This document shows positions 26,743 to 36,303 of a stretch of 64,000 nt of DNA, in pieces; the first letter of the stretch is position 1, and the number at the start of each line of letters is the position of its first letter. The translations under genes and the position numbers were made by a program. Location: NCBI RefSeq assembly GCF_000633595.2, contig NZ_JIBU02000018.1, positions 672 to 64,671 of the forward strand, given 5' to 3'. Source of the DNA: Clostridium drakei. Lineage in GTDB: Bacteria; Bacillota; Clostridia; Clostridiales; Clostridiaceae. A model generated the notes under the pieces. That model was not told where the DNA came from and did not search any database. It saw only the letters and a list, made by a program, of their open reading frames with translations.

Positions 26743-28257
26743 ATGAAGTTTTTATATAAATTTACATTGCTGATTGTTATTTTAATTGTTTTAGGTTGTT
26801 TTGTTCAATTTGTAGTATTTAATAAATTTTTTATTTCTGATACTAATTCTTTATTGTTGAGTACTAATGAAAAGGCTGCAGAAAATGTTAGTATGCAGCT
26901 TGTAGAAAACTTTAAAAAAGTGGAGAATTTTCTAGAGCTAGTTGCTGCAAATGATGAAATTAGAGAAAATCAGGAACTTCTCAATAAATTTAATGAAATT
27001 GTGCCTGAAGTAGATGTAGTAACAATTGTTAATTCCAAAGGAGATATTTTACGTATGTCTGGAAATGTAAACAATCATAACGTTACAAATTTGGCATATA
27101 GAGATTACTTTCAGCAGGCAATTCATGGTAAAACTTATATAAGTAATGTTTTCACAGGCACTAGTGGAAATAAGATAGTTGTAATGTCAGTTCCAATTAT
27201 GAAAAATGGCGGTATTGATGGGATAGTTGTTGGAACTGTTAAATTACAAGGAAACTCCTTGGCATCCATGTTTGATAATAAGGAATTCGGAAAAAAAGGT
27301 TATATTTCTGTTTTGGATAGTAATGGTTATGTTGTTTATCATCCTAATAAAGAACGAATTGGTAAAAAATCTGTAATTTTTGATAAGTTACAGGGAAAAT
27401 TGGGTTTTAAGATAATGAAAGATTATTCAGGAAAGGATCAGTTTGTTGGGTTTAGTAAAGTTTCAAACTTAAATTGGTATGTAACTGTTATTACTCCCAC
27501 TGCTGACATAATGACAATTAGAAACATTATAATTTATGAAACATTCATAGGGTCAATCATAGTAAGTATTTTAGTTATTTTACTTGGTATATATACAATA
27601 AAACGATATAGTAAACCGCTAAATAAGTTAATATTTTCATTTAACGCTTTGAAAGATGGGAAGTACAAAAAGATTGATCCACATGATTATGAAGAAGAAT
27701 TTCAAGAAATGGTTAGAGTTTATAATAATACAATTGGAAGATTAGAAGAAGCACATAATGATCTTGAAGAAGCTGCTGATATTGATTCTTTAACAGGAGC
27801 CTATAATAGACGTGCCTTTAATAATTCTTTAAGTACCGTGAAACAAGAAATAAATAATTGTAATTTGAAGAGCTTAGGAATTCTTTTACTGGATATTGAC
27901 CATTTTAAAGATCTAAATGATACATCAGGACATTTAGCTGGAGATAATGTACTAAAAAAACTTGCTCAAATAATGAAAATTACTGTTGGAGAACGTTCTG
28001 TATTTCGCTTTGGTGGAGATGAATTTGCTATTGTAATTCGTAATGTTTCAGATGAAAAATTATTATCTGTTGCAGAAGGAATTCGACTAAAAAGTGAAGC
28101 AGCGTTAAATGGATGTTCGGTTAGTATTGGCATAGCTAAATTTCCAAAGGATACGCATTCCGTGGATGAATTGATAGATTTTGCAGACAAAGCTCTTTAT
28201 ATAAGTAAAAAAAGTAAGAATAAAGTGACTGTTTTCATGAAATCAAGTGATTCCTAG
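26743..28257 (+). CDS. Membrane diguanylate cyclase with Cache sensor
   Basis: Makes c-di-GMP from GTP. N-terminal TM (~5-27), extracellular Cache domain (~30-255; LAYRDYFQQAIHGKTYISNV is typical), second TM (~262-285), a HAMP-like linker and a C-terminal GGDEF domain with DSLTGAYNRRAF and the intact active site GGDEF (424-428). The RxxD inhibitory site normally found just before GGDEF is absent (VGERSVFRF), so product feedback is not expected. The ribosome site is weak (AAGGA). The next gene is controlled by a c-di-GMP riboswitch. Confidence 0.9.
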   Translation: MKFLYKFTLLIVILIVLGCFVQFVVFNKFFISDTNSLLLSTNEKAAENVSMQLVENFKKVENFLELVAANDEIRENQELLNKFNEIVPEVDVVTIVNSKGDILRMSGNVNNHNVTNLAYRDYFQQAIHGKTYISNVFTGTSGNKIVVMSVPIMKNGGIDGIVVGTVKLQGNSLASMFDNKEFGKKGYISVLDSNGYVVYHPNKERIGKKSVIFDKLQGKLGFKIMKDYSGKDQFVGFSKVSNLNWYVTVITPTADIMTIRNIIIYETFIGSIIVSILVILLGIYTIKRYSKPLNKLIFSFNALKDGKYKKIDPHDYEEEFQEMVRVYNNTIGRLEEAHNDLEEAADIDSLTGAYNRRAFNNSLSTVKQEINNCNLKSLGILLLDIDHFKDLNDTSGHLAGDNVLKKLAQIMKITVGERSVFRFGGDEFAIVIRNVSDEKLLSVAEGIRLKSEAALNGCSVSIGIAKFPKDTHSVDELIDFADKALYISKKSKNKVTVFMKSSDS

Positions 28258-28579
28258 ATTCAGATGGAGTTTGATTGTGAGAAATGTCTCTTTCTTGAGA
28301 AAAAACTCGTAAAATGTTTTGAAGTAATTTAAAAAGATTGATGAAATCAAGTAATATAGTAGAAAAAGTATTTTTTATTATTTGCAAAAAATGTTGAAAA
28401 AGTTCCTTAAAGATGTTAAAATGACATTAATTAGATGTATACAGTATATATAATAATAATAATAAGTTAGAAAAATTAAAAATATTACAAGTCACTATTA
28501 ATAGTTTGTTTTATATATGTTGAGATTTTAACGATAAATGTCGAATTAATTATATATAATTTTTTACTGACATATTAAG
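28258..28579 (+). other. AT-rich gap before the riboswitch
   Basis: No gene was found between the cyclase and the riboswitch. It contains an ATA/ATAA tract (28450-28470) and must hold the promoter of the riboswitch transcript, but no clear -35/-10 pair was identified. Confidence 0.3.
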
Positions 28580-28655
28580 AAAAAGTGGAAACCGTGAAAA
28601 ATTCTCTTTACTTGGGCACTTGGAGAATTTGGAGTTAGTAGTGCAACCGGCGAAT
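28580..28655 (+). ncRNA. Cyclic-di-GMP-II riboswitch aptamer
   Basis: The conserved c-di-GMP-II core is present: GGAAAC near the 5' end (28587-28592), TTGGGCACTTG (28612-28622), GAGTTAGTAGTGCAACCG (28632-28649). The order and sequences match the GEMM-II class known from Clostridium, not the GEMM-I class. A terminator overlaps its 3' end (28649-28692), so ligand binding can switch transcription of the chemoreceptor at 28736. Confidence 0.92.
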
Positions 28656-28692
28656 AACTAGTTTTAAAACTAATTATTGGCCTTTATTTTTT
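28649..28692 (+). terminator. Riboswitch expression-platform terminator
   Basis: Arms of 17 nt (28649-28665 with 28666-28682), two mismatches, starting with the GG shared with the aptamer's 3' strand, followed by TTTATTTTTT. The shared bases imply that the bound aptamer and the terminator compete. Confidence 0.85.
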
Positions 28693-28735
28693 GAAAAAAT
28701 GAATAACATAATTTTTTAAACTAAGGAGGAATACA

Positions 28736-30448
28736 ATGAAAATTTTTAACAACTTAAAAATGTTATATAAGCTAATGATAGCTTTTATAATAATGATAAT
28801 ATTTATAGCAATTGTTGGTTTTGCGGGAATATCAAATATGAGAAAAATCAATTCAAATGTTTCAAATTTGTATAATGTCGATTTAAAAGGGGTAAAAGAT
28901 ATAAATATGCTTAAAACAAACCTTACAACTGTTAGAGTAGATATTTTACAAATTTTAGATCCTAAAAATAGTGATAAAGTCTCCAGTTTAGTTGAAGATA
29001 TTGATAAATTACAAAATATAGACAAAGATTTAATTGAAGAATATAAAACTACAATTACGACTACTATTGATAAGGAGCAGTTTGCTCAGTTTGAAAAATT
29101 ATTGAATGATTATAGAAGTTATCGAGTACAACTTATAGATAAAGTTAAAGCTTCAGATTATAATGGTGCCAATGCTATTTTTCCTGAACTTTCAAAAGTT
29201 AAGGATGATATGTTTTCTGTATTAGATAAAGAAGTAAACTTAGGGACAAAGCTTGCTGCTGATGATTATAATAGCAGTAATGCGATTTTTAAAAGTTGTA
29301 CAATATTTTCTATTAGTATAATTGGAATAGCTGTTATAGTCGCAATTATTTTGGGTCTCTTTATATCCATTGTAATATCAAAGAGATTAAATAATATCTT
29401 ATTGTTTTCCAAAGCTATAGGACAAGGAGATCTTACAGCAGAAATTGATGTTGATTCGAAGGATGAAATAGGAAATGTTGCTAAAGAATTAAATAAGTCC
29501 AGAGAAAATATAAAAGAGCTAATAAATGAAATATTGAATAGTTCAAGTGATATGAGTGCAACAAGTGAAGAATTGTCAGCAACTGTTGAAGAAGTTTCAT
29601 CTAAAATGGAAGTAGTAAATGAATCAGTAGAACAAATATCTAAGGGGGTTCAAGATTTAAGTGCAACTACTGAAGAAGTCAGTGCATCAACAGAAGAAAT
29701 AAACGCCAATACCAATGAACTTGCCAATAAAGCAAATGATTCAAAAATATCAGTAAAAGAAATAAAAGACCGTGCTCTTAATATAAAAGCTAAAGCATCA
29801 AAAAATATTGAAGAAAGTACATTTATGTACAATCAAAATCGTTCAAATATTTTGAATGCAATTGAAGAGGCTAAAGTTGTGGAAGAAGTTAAGATTATGG
29901 CTGATTCTATTGGTAATATAGCACAACAGACAAATTTATTAGCTTTAAATGCGGCAATAGAAGCAGCAAGAGCAGGAGAACAAGGAAAAGGGTTCGCAGT
30001 AGTTGCAGATGAAGTAAGAATGCTAGCAGAGCAGGCTGAACAAGCAGTTGTAGATATTCAAAGCATGGTTGGCCAAGTAAAAACTTCGGTGGATAAGCTT
30101 TCACAAAGTGGACAAGAAGTACTTAAGTTTATGGAGAATAATGTTAATCCAAATTATGAATTTCTTCAGAGTACAGGTATTCAATATGAAAAGGATTCGG
30201 AATTTATGAATAATATATCAGAAGAGATTTCAACTTCTTCAAAACAAATGAATGAGATCATTGAGCAAATAAGTTATGCTATACAAAGTGTATCTGCAAC
30301 TGCAGAAGAATCAGCTGCAAGCTCAGAAGAAATATCAAAAAGTGTTAATGAAGTAACTTTTGCCATTAGTGATGTTGCAAAATCTGCACAAAATCAAGCA
30401 GAACTTGCACAAAAATTAACTGATATGGTACAGAAGTTCAAACTGTAA
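28736..30448 (+). CDS. Methyl-accepting chemotaxis protein under c-di-GMP riboswitch control
   Basis: Chemoreceptor of 570 residues: TM1 (~11-31), a four-helix-bundle ligand domain (4HB_MCP type, ~35-185), TM2 (~190-212), HAMP (~213-265) and the cytoplasmic signalling coiled coil with [19 protein letters not shown] at its tip near residue 405. AAGGAGG lies 6 nt before the ATG. A c-di-GMP-II riboswitch and terminator precede it, so receptor synthesis should respond to the second messenger made by cyclases such as the one encoded just upstream. Confidence 0.93.
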   Translation: MKIFNNLKMLYKLMIAFIIMIIFIAIVGFAGISNMRKINSNVSNLYNVDLKGVKDINMLKTNLTTVRVDILQILDPKNSDKVSSLVEDIDKLQNIDKDLIEEYKTTITTTIDKEQFAQFEKLLNDYRSYRVQLIDKVKASDYNGANAIFPELSKVKDDMFSVLDKEVNLGTKLAADDYNSSNAIFKSCTIFSISIIGIAVIVAIILGLFISIVISKRLNNILLFSKAIGQGDLTAEIDVDSKDEIGNVAKELNKSRENIKELINEILNSSSDMSATSEELSATVEEVSSKMEVVNESVEQISKGVQDLSATTEEVSASTEEINANTNELANKANDSKISVKEIKDRALNIKAKASKNIEESTFMYNQNRSNILNAIEEAKVVEEVKIMADSIGNIAQQTNLLALNAAIEAARAGEQGKGFAVVADEVRMLAEQAEQAVVDIQSMVGQVKTSVDKLSQSGQEVLKFMENNVNPNYEFLQSTGIQYEKDSEFMNNISEEISTSSKQMNEIIEQISYAIQSVSATAEESAASSEEISKSVNEVTFAISDVAKSAQNQAELAQKLTDMVQKFKL

Positions 30449-30478
30449 ATTTTGATAGTTTATATGCAGTTAAAATAA

Positions 30479-30510
30479 TTAAGACAGCAAAATTCACTTT
30501 GCTGTCTTAA
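30479..30510 (+). terminator. Terminator of the chemoreceptor gene
   Basis: Perfect 13-bp stem TTAAGACAGCAAA / TTTGCTGTCTTAA with a 6-nt loop, followed by TATTTTAT. Confidence 0.85.
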
Positions 30511-30645
30511 TATTTTATATAGGATTTAGTTCCAGTGTATGTATGGAAAATAGATTTGAAATGATAAGCAACAATAAAGTATAATGTTTGTTGTGAGCAC
30601 ATAAATGTTACAATAACATTATTTCAATGGAGGAGTTTTTAATAT

Positions 30646-31587
30646 ATGAATTTTTATTTTGCACCTATGGAGGGCTTGACTGGGTATATTTATCGAAATG
30701 CTCATAATGCCTTTTTCAATAACGTAGACAAATATTTTTCACCTTTTATTGTTGCAAATCAAAGCAATAGTTTTAAAACAAAGGAATTAAGAGACGTTTT
30801 ACCTGAAAATAACCAAGGGCTGTTTTTGATTCCACAACTATTGACAAACAATGCAAAAGATTTTATACATATGTCAAAGAAATTAAAACAGTTGGGATAT
30901 AATGAGGTCAATTTAAATTTAGGATGTCCTTCTGGAACTGTGGTTTCAAAAAATAGAGGATCTGGATTTCTTTCAAAGACAAAAGAACTTGATGAATTCT
31001 TAGAGGAAATTTTTTCAGAAGCTGTAACAAAAATTTCAATAAAAACCAGGATAGGAAAGGATAGTCCGAAAGAATTTTATAATTTAATTGAGATATTTAA
31101 CAAATATCCTATGGAAGAGCTTATAATTCACCCTAGGATTCAAAAAGATTTTTACAAAAACAAGCCTAATATGGAAATTTTCAAAGAGGCTTTGATTTTG
31201 AGTAAAAATACTGTTTGTTATAATGGTGATATTTTTAAAGTTAAAGATTACGAAAATTTTTCTAAGGATTTTCCTAGTGTACAAACTTTAATGCTTGGCA
31301 GGGGATTACTAGCCAATCCTGGACTGATTGGTGATATTAAAAATGATACTAAACCTGAAAAGAAATTATTAAAAGATTTTCATGATAAAATTTATGAAGA
31401 TTATAAAGAAGTACTTTTGGGAGATAAAAATGTATTGTTTAGAATGAAAGAATTATGGTTTTATATGCTGCCGAGGTTTTCAAACAATGAAAAATATGCA
31501 AAAAAAATTAGAAAATCAGAAAGATTGTATGATTATGATGCAGCAGTTTTTAGTTTGTTTAGAGATCAGGACATTTTAGAAAGTTAG
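30646..31587 (+). CDS. tRNA-dihydrouridine synthase family protein
   Basis: FMN-dependent enzyme of the Dus family, 313 residues; the family reduces uridines in tRNA D-loops. Seen: FAPMEGLTGYIYRNA (FMN site), NLNLGCPSG with the conserved catalytic Cys94, IKTRIG, the His of LIIHPR and LGRGLLANP (phosphate site). The catalytic Cys is followed by SGTVVSKNRGSGFL, where many Dus proteins have CP..KV...G.G. AGGAG precedes the ATG. Single gene ending at a terminator. Which uridine it modifies is not visible. Confidence 0.88.
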   Translation: MNFYFAPMEGLTGYIYRNAHNAFFNNVDKYFSPFIVANQSNSFKTKELRDVLPENNQGLFLIPQLLTNNAKDFIHMSKKLKQLGYNEVNLNLGCPSGTVVSKNRGSGFLSKTKELDEFLEEIFSEAVTKISIKTRIGKDSPKEFYNLIEIFNKYPMEELIIHPRIQKDFYKNKPNMEIFKEALILSKNTVCYNGDIFKVKDYENFSKDFPSVQTLMLGRGLLANPGLIGDIKNDTKPEKKLLKDFHDKIYEDYKEVLLGDKNVLFRMKELWFYMLPRFSNNEKYAKKIRKSERLYDYDAAVFSLFRDQDILES

Positions 31588-31595
31588 TAAAATAA

Positions 31596-31639
31596 AAAAG
31601 CTCCACATATAGGAATGAACATCCTTTGTGTGGAGTTTT
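31596..31639 (+). terminator. Terminator after the Dus-family gene
   Basis: CTCCACA (31601-31607) pairs with TGTGGAG (31629-31635), extended by A/T pairs and an inner AGGA/TCCT, followed by TTTTCTT. Confidence 0.85.
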
Positions 31640-31779
31640 CTTATGATAAAAAACTTAATAAATTGTTCATACATTTGTTAAGAAACGGTGAAAGTAACAA
31701 GTTAAAATGGATTCATCAAATAATTTAAATAAAGGAGAATAGTTAATGGATAACAAATTACTGCAGAGGAGTTTTTTAT

Positions 31780-33366
31780 ATGTTAGGATTGATTAAAAAA
31801 ATAATATATGTAATATTTACTTTCTTCATAGCACTTTTCATAGCATCATCATTTTTTGTAAGAGCTGAATATAATTACTTTGTTTATGGTGATACTCCTA
31901 TTTTACAAAATCAAAAGCTTGGTATTTTTATTTTACTTATAATATTTCTAATTTCATTAAGTATAGGCTTGTACAAGCTGTGCTTAAAATTTAATAAGTA
32001 CAGTAGAAAGATTGTAATTCCAGTAACGTTGACACTTTCATTTATTGTTCAAATAGTTATTATATTCTTATTTACTAGATTACCTACAGATGATTCTCAA
32101 ACTGTGGTTTCACTGGCTTTAAACATGCTGTATAATAAAGATTATTCTTCATTTCAAAGTGGTGGATATCTTCATATGTTTCCTTTTAATTTTTCTATGG
32201 TATTATATTTGCAAGCTTTATTAGCTGTATTTCCAGATAACTATTTAGTTATAAAGATTTTTAATATACTATTTACTCTTATTACAACTTTAATGATTTA
32301 CTTGATATATAAAGAGATAAATTATAAGTCAAAGGAAAATGATTATGGTGTACTAATATTTTCGGCAACTTATGTACCATCATTGTTTATGTGTAATTAT
32401 ATATATAATGATGTTATATCTACAGCACTTTTTACTACTGCTATATACTTTTTAATAAGATTTATAAAACAAAAGTCAATTAAGTATATTGTTGTTTCTT
32501 CAATTCTTTTAGCAATTGGAAATTACTTTAGAAGTGTAGGAGTTATTATTTTCATAGCTGCAGTTATTTACATTTTATTATGTATAAAAAAAATTGGAAT
32601 TAAAAAAGGAATGACTTCTTTATGCATAATGGCTTTACTATTTAATGTTCCAAGCTTTACTCAAAATGCTGTTTTACAAGATACCCATATTGTAAGTCAA
32701 TCTGTTAATAAAAATTCTGCACCTACATATATGTGGCTTAACATGGGTATAAATAAAGAAAGATTCGGTTTTTGGGACAACATGCAAAGCTACAATATAT
32801 ATGAAAGGCAAGGAAATTATAATAAAGAAAAAAGTACAGAATTATTTAAGGAAGAAATAAAAAATAAATTATCAAACTTAACCTTTGTGGATTTAACAAA
32901 AATGTATTATAAGAAAATTGTATGGACCTGGACAGAAGGAACATACCAAATTGAAAGATATGGTCTTGGTGTTCAATCAGCATCTAGTCCAGGAGAGAGA
33001 GGAAAAGGTATGGTGATGGGTGGCTATAGTTATACTACCTTTGCCACTAATTTATTTAAGGGAAATTCACAATATAGAAGTGGGCTTATTTGGGTATTAT
33101 ATGTAATGAATTTCTTAATGTACTGTTCTATTTTGGTTAGATTGATAGGTGGAATAAAAGCTAAAAGGTTTGATGAAGTGTTCTTAATTTTAGTGATTTT
33201 AGGGTTTGTTGGATTCTATGTTTTATGGGAAATTAAATCTAGATATATTTACCCAGTATATCCTTTGTTAATAGTTTTATCATACATGGGATTTAAGGAT
33301 GTATATGATTCTATGTCAAAAAGAAAGCTTTCAGAGTATTTGCAATTGCTTGGAAAGAGGGGATAA
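31780..33366 (+). CDS. Multi-pass membrane glycosyltransferase (GT39/ArnT-like)
   Basis: A 528-residue protein with about 11-12 TM helices. The first outer loop contains TRLPTDDSQTV with an acidic pair, as in GT-C glycosyltransferases of the PMT/ArnT family that use lipid-linked sugars. Probably transfers a sugar to a protein or envelope polymer on the outside (inference). AGAGGAG precedes the ATG. A 16-codon ORF (31746-31796) with its own ribosome site overlaps the start in another frame and may couple translation. It is followed 3 nt later by a lipoprotein gene, forming an operon. Confidence 0.75.
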   Translation: MLGLIKKIIYVIFTFFIALFIASSFFVRAEYNYFVYGDTPILQNQKLGIFILLIIFLISLSIGLYKLCLKFNKYSRKIVIPVTLTLSFIVQIVIIFLFTRLPTDDSQTVVSLALNMLYNKDYSSFQSGGYLHMFPFNFSMVLYLQALLAVFPDNYLVIKIFNILFTLITTLMIYLIYKEINYKSKENDYGVLIFSATYVPSLFMCNYIYNDVISTALFTTAIYFLIRFIKQKSIKYIVVSSILLAIGNYFRSVGVIIFIAAVIYILLCIKKIGIKKGMTSLCIMALLFNVPSFTQNAVLQDTHIVSQSVNKNSAPTYMWLNMGINKERFGFWDNMQSYNIYERQGNYNKEKSTELFKEEIKNKLSNLTFVDLTKMYYKKIVWTWTEGTYQIERYGLGVQSASSPGERGKGMVMGGYSYTTFATNLFKGNSQYRSGLIWVLYVMNFLMYCSILVRLIGGIKAKRFDEVFLILVILGFVGFYVLWEIKSRYIYPVYPLLIVLSYMGFKDVYDSMSKRKLSEYLQLLGKRG

Positions 33367-33369
33367 AAT

Positions 33370-33915
33370 ATGAGAAAAATAGTATACAGGATATTTATAA
33401 TTGCAGCATTATTTGTTTGTTCCATGTCACTTACTTCCTGTAAGGCAATTACAGCTCAAAATATAACCAATATGGGCTCTGGTCAAGGGATGAATGGCGG
33501 CGGAATAAACGGTGGTCCAAGTATGGATGGTAACAGAATGTCCAATGCTGATATTATTGGTAAAATAGTATCTTTAGATGGAAATACTATAAAAATAGAA
33601 GTAGCAAAGCAAAATTCAAATGGAAGCTCGAATGGGAATAGTAAACGAAGTAACAACAATAGTGACAATAGAAAACCGCCTCAAGGTGGATTTTCAGGTG
33701 GCAAGCTTGAATTAAGCTATACTGGTGAGACAAAAACAATTACAGTTAATAGTGATGTTAAAATATCAGAAAAAACTGGTATGCCTGATCAAAATGGAAA
33801 TGGCAGCTCAAAATCATCTACAAAGGTATCAGATTTGAAAAAAGGACAAGTAATAATGATTTGGTATAAACAAAATACTAAAATAGTAGAAAGAATCAGT
33901 GTGACGCAGTCATAG
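33370..33915 (+). CDS. Lipoprotein, Gly/Asn/Ser-rich, unknown function
   Basis: A 181-residue exported protein with a lipoprotein signal (FVCSMSLTSC; the lipid-modified Cys is residue 24). The mature part begins with a low-complexity Gly/Met/Asn stretch, then ADIIGKIVSLDGNTIKIEVA, another Asn/Ser-rich linker, and a second small beta-rich segment (ETKTITVNSDVKI, VSDLKKGQVIMIWY). The strands resemble an OB-like DUF5666 domain, which is tentative. It is translated 3 nt after the glycosyltransferase and may be its partner. Confidence 0.7.
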   Translation: MRKIVYRIFIIAALFVCSMSLTSCKAITAQNITNMGSGQGMNGGGINGGPSMDGNRMSNADIIGKIVSLDGNTIKIEVAKQNSNGSSNGNSKRSNNNSDNRKPPQGGFSGGKLELSYTGETKTITVNSDVKISEKTGMPDQNGNGSSKSSTKVSDLKKGQVIMIWYKQNTKIVERISVTQS

Positions 33916-33930
33916 AAAATAAATTTTACC

Positions 33931-33978
33931 AATAAATAAAAAGATGGAAGAGAACATTTATTCCATCTTTTATTTATT
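33931..33978 (+). terminator. Terminator of the glycosyltransferase-lipoprotein operon
   Basis: Arms 33931-33949 and 33961-33978 pair over 18 bp with one bulged A (core GATGGAA/TTCCATC), and T-rich bases fall on the 3' arm. Confidence 0.8.
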
Positions 33979-34068
33979 AGTAACATTAATCATGTATAAT
34001 ACATATTTATGTATCTTTCATAATTAAATGGGAATGCTATTAGTACATAATCTAAGGGGAGATAGTAT

Positions 34069-35163
34069 GTGAATAATTTTTTTACAAATAGGCAGATTTC
34101 AGTAATGATATACAGCATAGTTATTGGATATAGTGTTATAAATATACCCAAAGATGTAGCAGAAGTTGCTGGTACTGGTGCATGGTTTTCATTGTTAATT
34201 GCAACAATAATATTCATTTTAACTACATACATAATTACATATCTTCAGTACAACTATGAAAATAAAACGCTTTGTGAATATAGTGAAATGCTAGTTGGCA
34301 AATTCATAACAAATTTATTTTTAATCATATGTTTAGTGTACTTTTTTGTGTTTTTTACCATGATCACAAGGCGATATGCTGAAACTATTAAAGCACTTCT
34401 CCTCAATAAGACACCATCAATATATATAATTATAGTATTCTATATAGTTATAGGTTATGGACTGACAAAAGGAATTAATGTTATTGCAAGAATGTGTGAA
34501 ATATATGTACCTATTAATATAATAGGAAGTATACTAATTAACTATCTTTTAATTTCAAAAGGTAGGTTAGTGAATTTAAAACCACTATTTTTTGTTGAAG
34601 ATATAAAGACGTATATTCAAGCATTGTCAAGTACAATTCTTCCTTTTATGGGGATAGAAATTTTACTTTTTATGCCAGTTAATCGTGTAAAAAATAAGAA
34701 TATTTTTAGATATACAATGTTAATGGTTGGATTCATAGGAATTTTGTATATATACATAGCAGAATCAACTATATCTGTGGTTGGAGTAGAATTAGTAATA
34801 TTGATAAGATCAACAGTACTTTCTATATTAAAAGGCGTTGATGTATATAGTCTTGATATTATTAGAAGACTTGATGGATTTTATGTAATTATCTGGACAA
34901 TAAATATAGTTTGTGCTATGTCCTTATGGGGATATGGAGTAAGCTTTATTATAAGTAAAAAATTTAAAAATATCAAATATAATTATATAGTAATTATTAT
35001 GATTTCTATATCTTTTATAGTATCTCAAATACCTAAAACAGTAGGTCAAATAAGAGAGATAATTAAATATAATTCATATTTGGGAATTATTGTGTGCTGG
35101 GCCATACCAATTATTTTATTTATAATTACAAAGGTGAAAAGATATGATAAACGGAAGACGTAG
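34069..35163 (+). CDS. gerKB: Spore germination permease-like protein (GerAB/GerKB family)
   Basis: Inner-membrane B subunit of a germinant receptor, 364 residues with ten TM helices of the APC-like spore-germination permease family: ISVMIYSIVIGYSVINIPKD at the N-terminus and a C-terminal helix pair ending in KVKRYDKR. GTG start with AGGGGAG 7 nt upstream. First gene of a three-gene receptor operon; it overlaps the next gene by 20 nt. It should bind germinants such as amino acids; the specificity is unknown. Expected to be made in the forespore, though no clear sigma-G promoter was found. Confidence 0.88.
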   Translation: MNNFFTNRQISVMIYSIVIGYSVINIPKDVAEVAGTGAWFSLLIATIIFILTTYIITYLQYNYENKTLCEYSEMLVGKFITNLFLIICLVYFFVFFTMITRRYAETIKALLLNKTPSIYIIIVFYIVIGYGLTKGINVIARMCEIYVPINIIGSILINYLLISKGRLVNLKPLFFVEDIKTYIQALSSTILPFMGIEILLFMPVNRVKNKNIFRYTMLMVGFIGILYIYIAESTISVVGVELVILIRSTVLSILKGVDVYSLDIIRRLDGFYVIIWTINIVCAMSLWGYGVSFIISKKFKNIKYNYIVIIMISISFIVSQIPKTVGQIREIIKYNSYLGIIVCWAIPIILFIITKVKRYDKRKT

Positions 35164-36283
35164 TAAAATAGCGTGTATATTAATGTTATGTTTATTTTTA
35201 ACAGGATGTTGGGATTATAGGGACGTTAATAGGAGAACTATTGCTATTTCAGCTGGAGCAGATATTTTAAATAATAACATAGTGAATGCAGGTGAGAAAG
35301 CAAAGCTTTGGTCAAGTTTTTTAGGAAAGGGAAGTACTAATCAAGTAATAGAGTCTTATAAATATAAAGCTGAGGGTAAAAACTTTGATGATGTAAGATC
35401 AAATTTTGAAGCTGGAATTTCTAATCCAGATTTTCCAGGCTCAATAAGGGTATTTGTATTCAGTAAAAGATATGCTGAGGAAAGAGGTATAAAATCTTAT
35501 ATGAAAAGACTTTATTATCTTATTGGACTTAGAAGTTCTGTAATGCTAGCTGTAAGTAAGGAGCCAGTGGATGAACTTTATAGTAAAAAAGTTAATAATG
35601 ATATATCCATAGGATATGGAATAGAAGATACAGTTAAGCATTTAGACTTAAATGGAAGAGCATTATATAAAACAGTTCAGGATATAGAATCAGATATAGA
35701 ATTTGGAAGTATAGGATTTTTACTTCCATACATTACAGAAGAGAATGATGCTATTAAATATGTAGGGTTTGCAGCATTTAATGGCAATAAATTGGTAGGT
35801 ACTGTTAAGCGTGAAGATGGTAATGGTTTTTTATTTGTGCTATCAAAAAAAACTACTGATATAAGATCTATTACTTATCCTAAAAATCCCAAGACTTTAA
35901 TTTCAATTAAAAGTAATTTAGTAAAACGAAGCATAAAAACTAGTTATAAAGATAATGTAATTAACATTTATATAAATTTAAAGTTAAAATCACAAATGCA
36001 ATATGAAGAGAATGTTGAACCAATGAATAAACAAGATAGGAAAGAAGTAGAGAAAATAATTCAAAATGAAATAAAAGAAGATATTTTGTCTTCTGTGGTA
36101 CGTTCACAAAAGGAATTTAAATCTGATGTTTTTGGTTTTGCCAGATATTTCAAAGGGCAAAATATAAAAATCTATAGGCAAATAAATTGGAAAGAAGAAT
36201 ATCCTAAAGCAATTTTTCATGTAAATGTAGATACAAATATTGTAAACACTAACTTTTTAGATCCAAATGCGAAAGTACATTAA
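35144..36283 (+). CDS. gerKC: Germination lipoprotein (GerAC/GerKC family)
   Basis: C subunit of the germinant receptor, 379 residues. Lipobox LFLTGCWDYRDVNRR with the family's hallmark CWD motif after the lipidated Cys; the rest is soluble and all-domain length. Its start lies inside the end of the B gene (20-nt overlap), suggesting translational coupling. The lipoprotein anchors on the outside of the inner spore membrane and is needed for receptor function. Confidence 0.9.
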   Translation: MINGRRSKIACILMLCLFLTGCWDYRDVNRRTIAISAGADILNNNIVNAGEKAKLWSSFLGKGSTNQVIESYKYKAEGKNFDDVRSNFEAGISNPDFPGSIRVFVFSKRYAEERGIKSYMKRLYYLIGLRSSVMLAVSKEPVDELYSKKVNNDISIGYGIEDTVKHLDLNGRALYKTVQDIESDIEFGSIGFLLPYITEENDAIKYVGFAAFNGNKLVGTVKREDGNGFLFVLSKKTTDIRSITYPKNPKTLISIKSNLVKRSIKTSYKDNVINIYINLKLKSQMQYEENVEPMNKQDRKEVEKIIQNEIKEDILSSVVRSQKEFKSDVFGFARYFKGQNIKIYRQINWKEEYPKAIFHVNVDTNIVNTNFLDPNAKVH

Positions 36284-36303
36284 ACAAAGTGAGGGAGAGG
36301 AAT

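Noticed and set aside
34026-34060. Sigma-G promoter for the germination operon
   Set aside because: Some GNATR- and CAT-like pieces exist but never at acceptable spacing, so no promoter is claimed.
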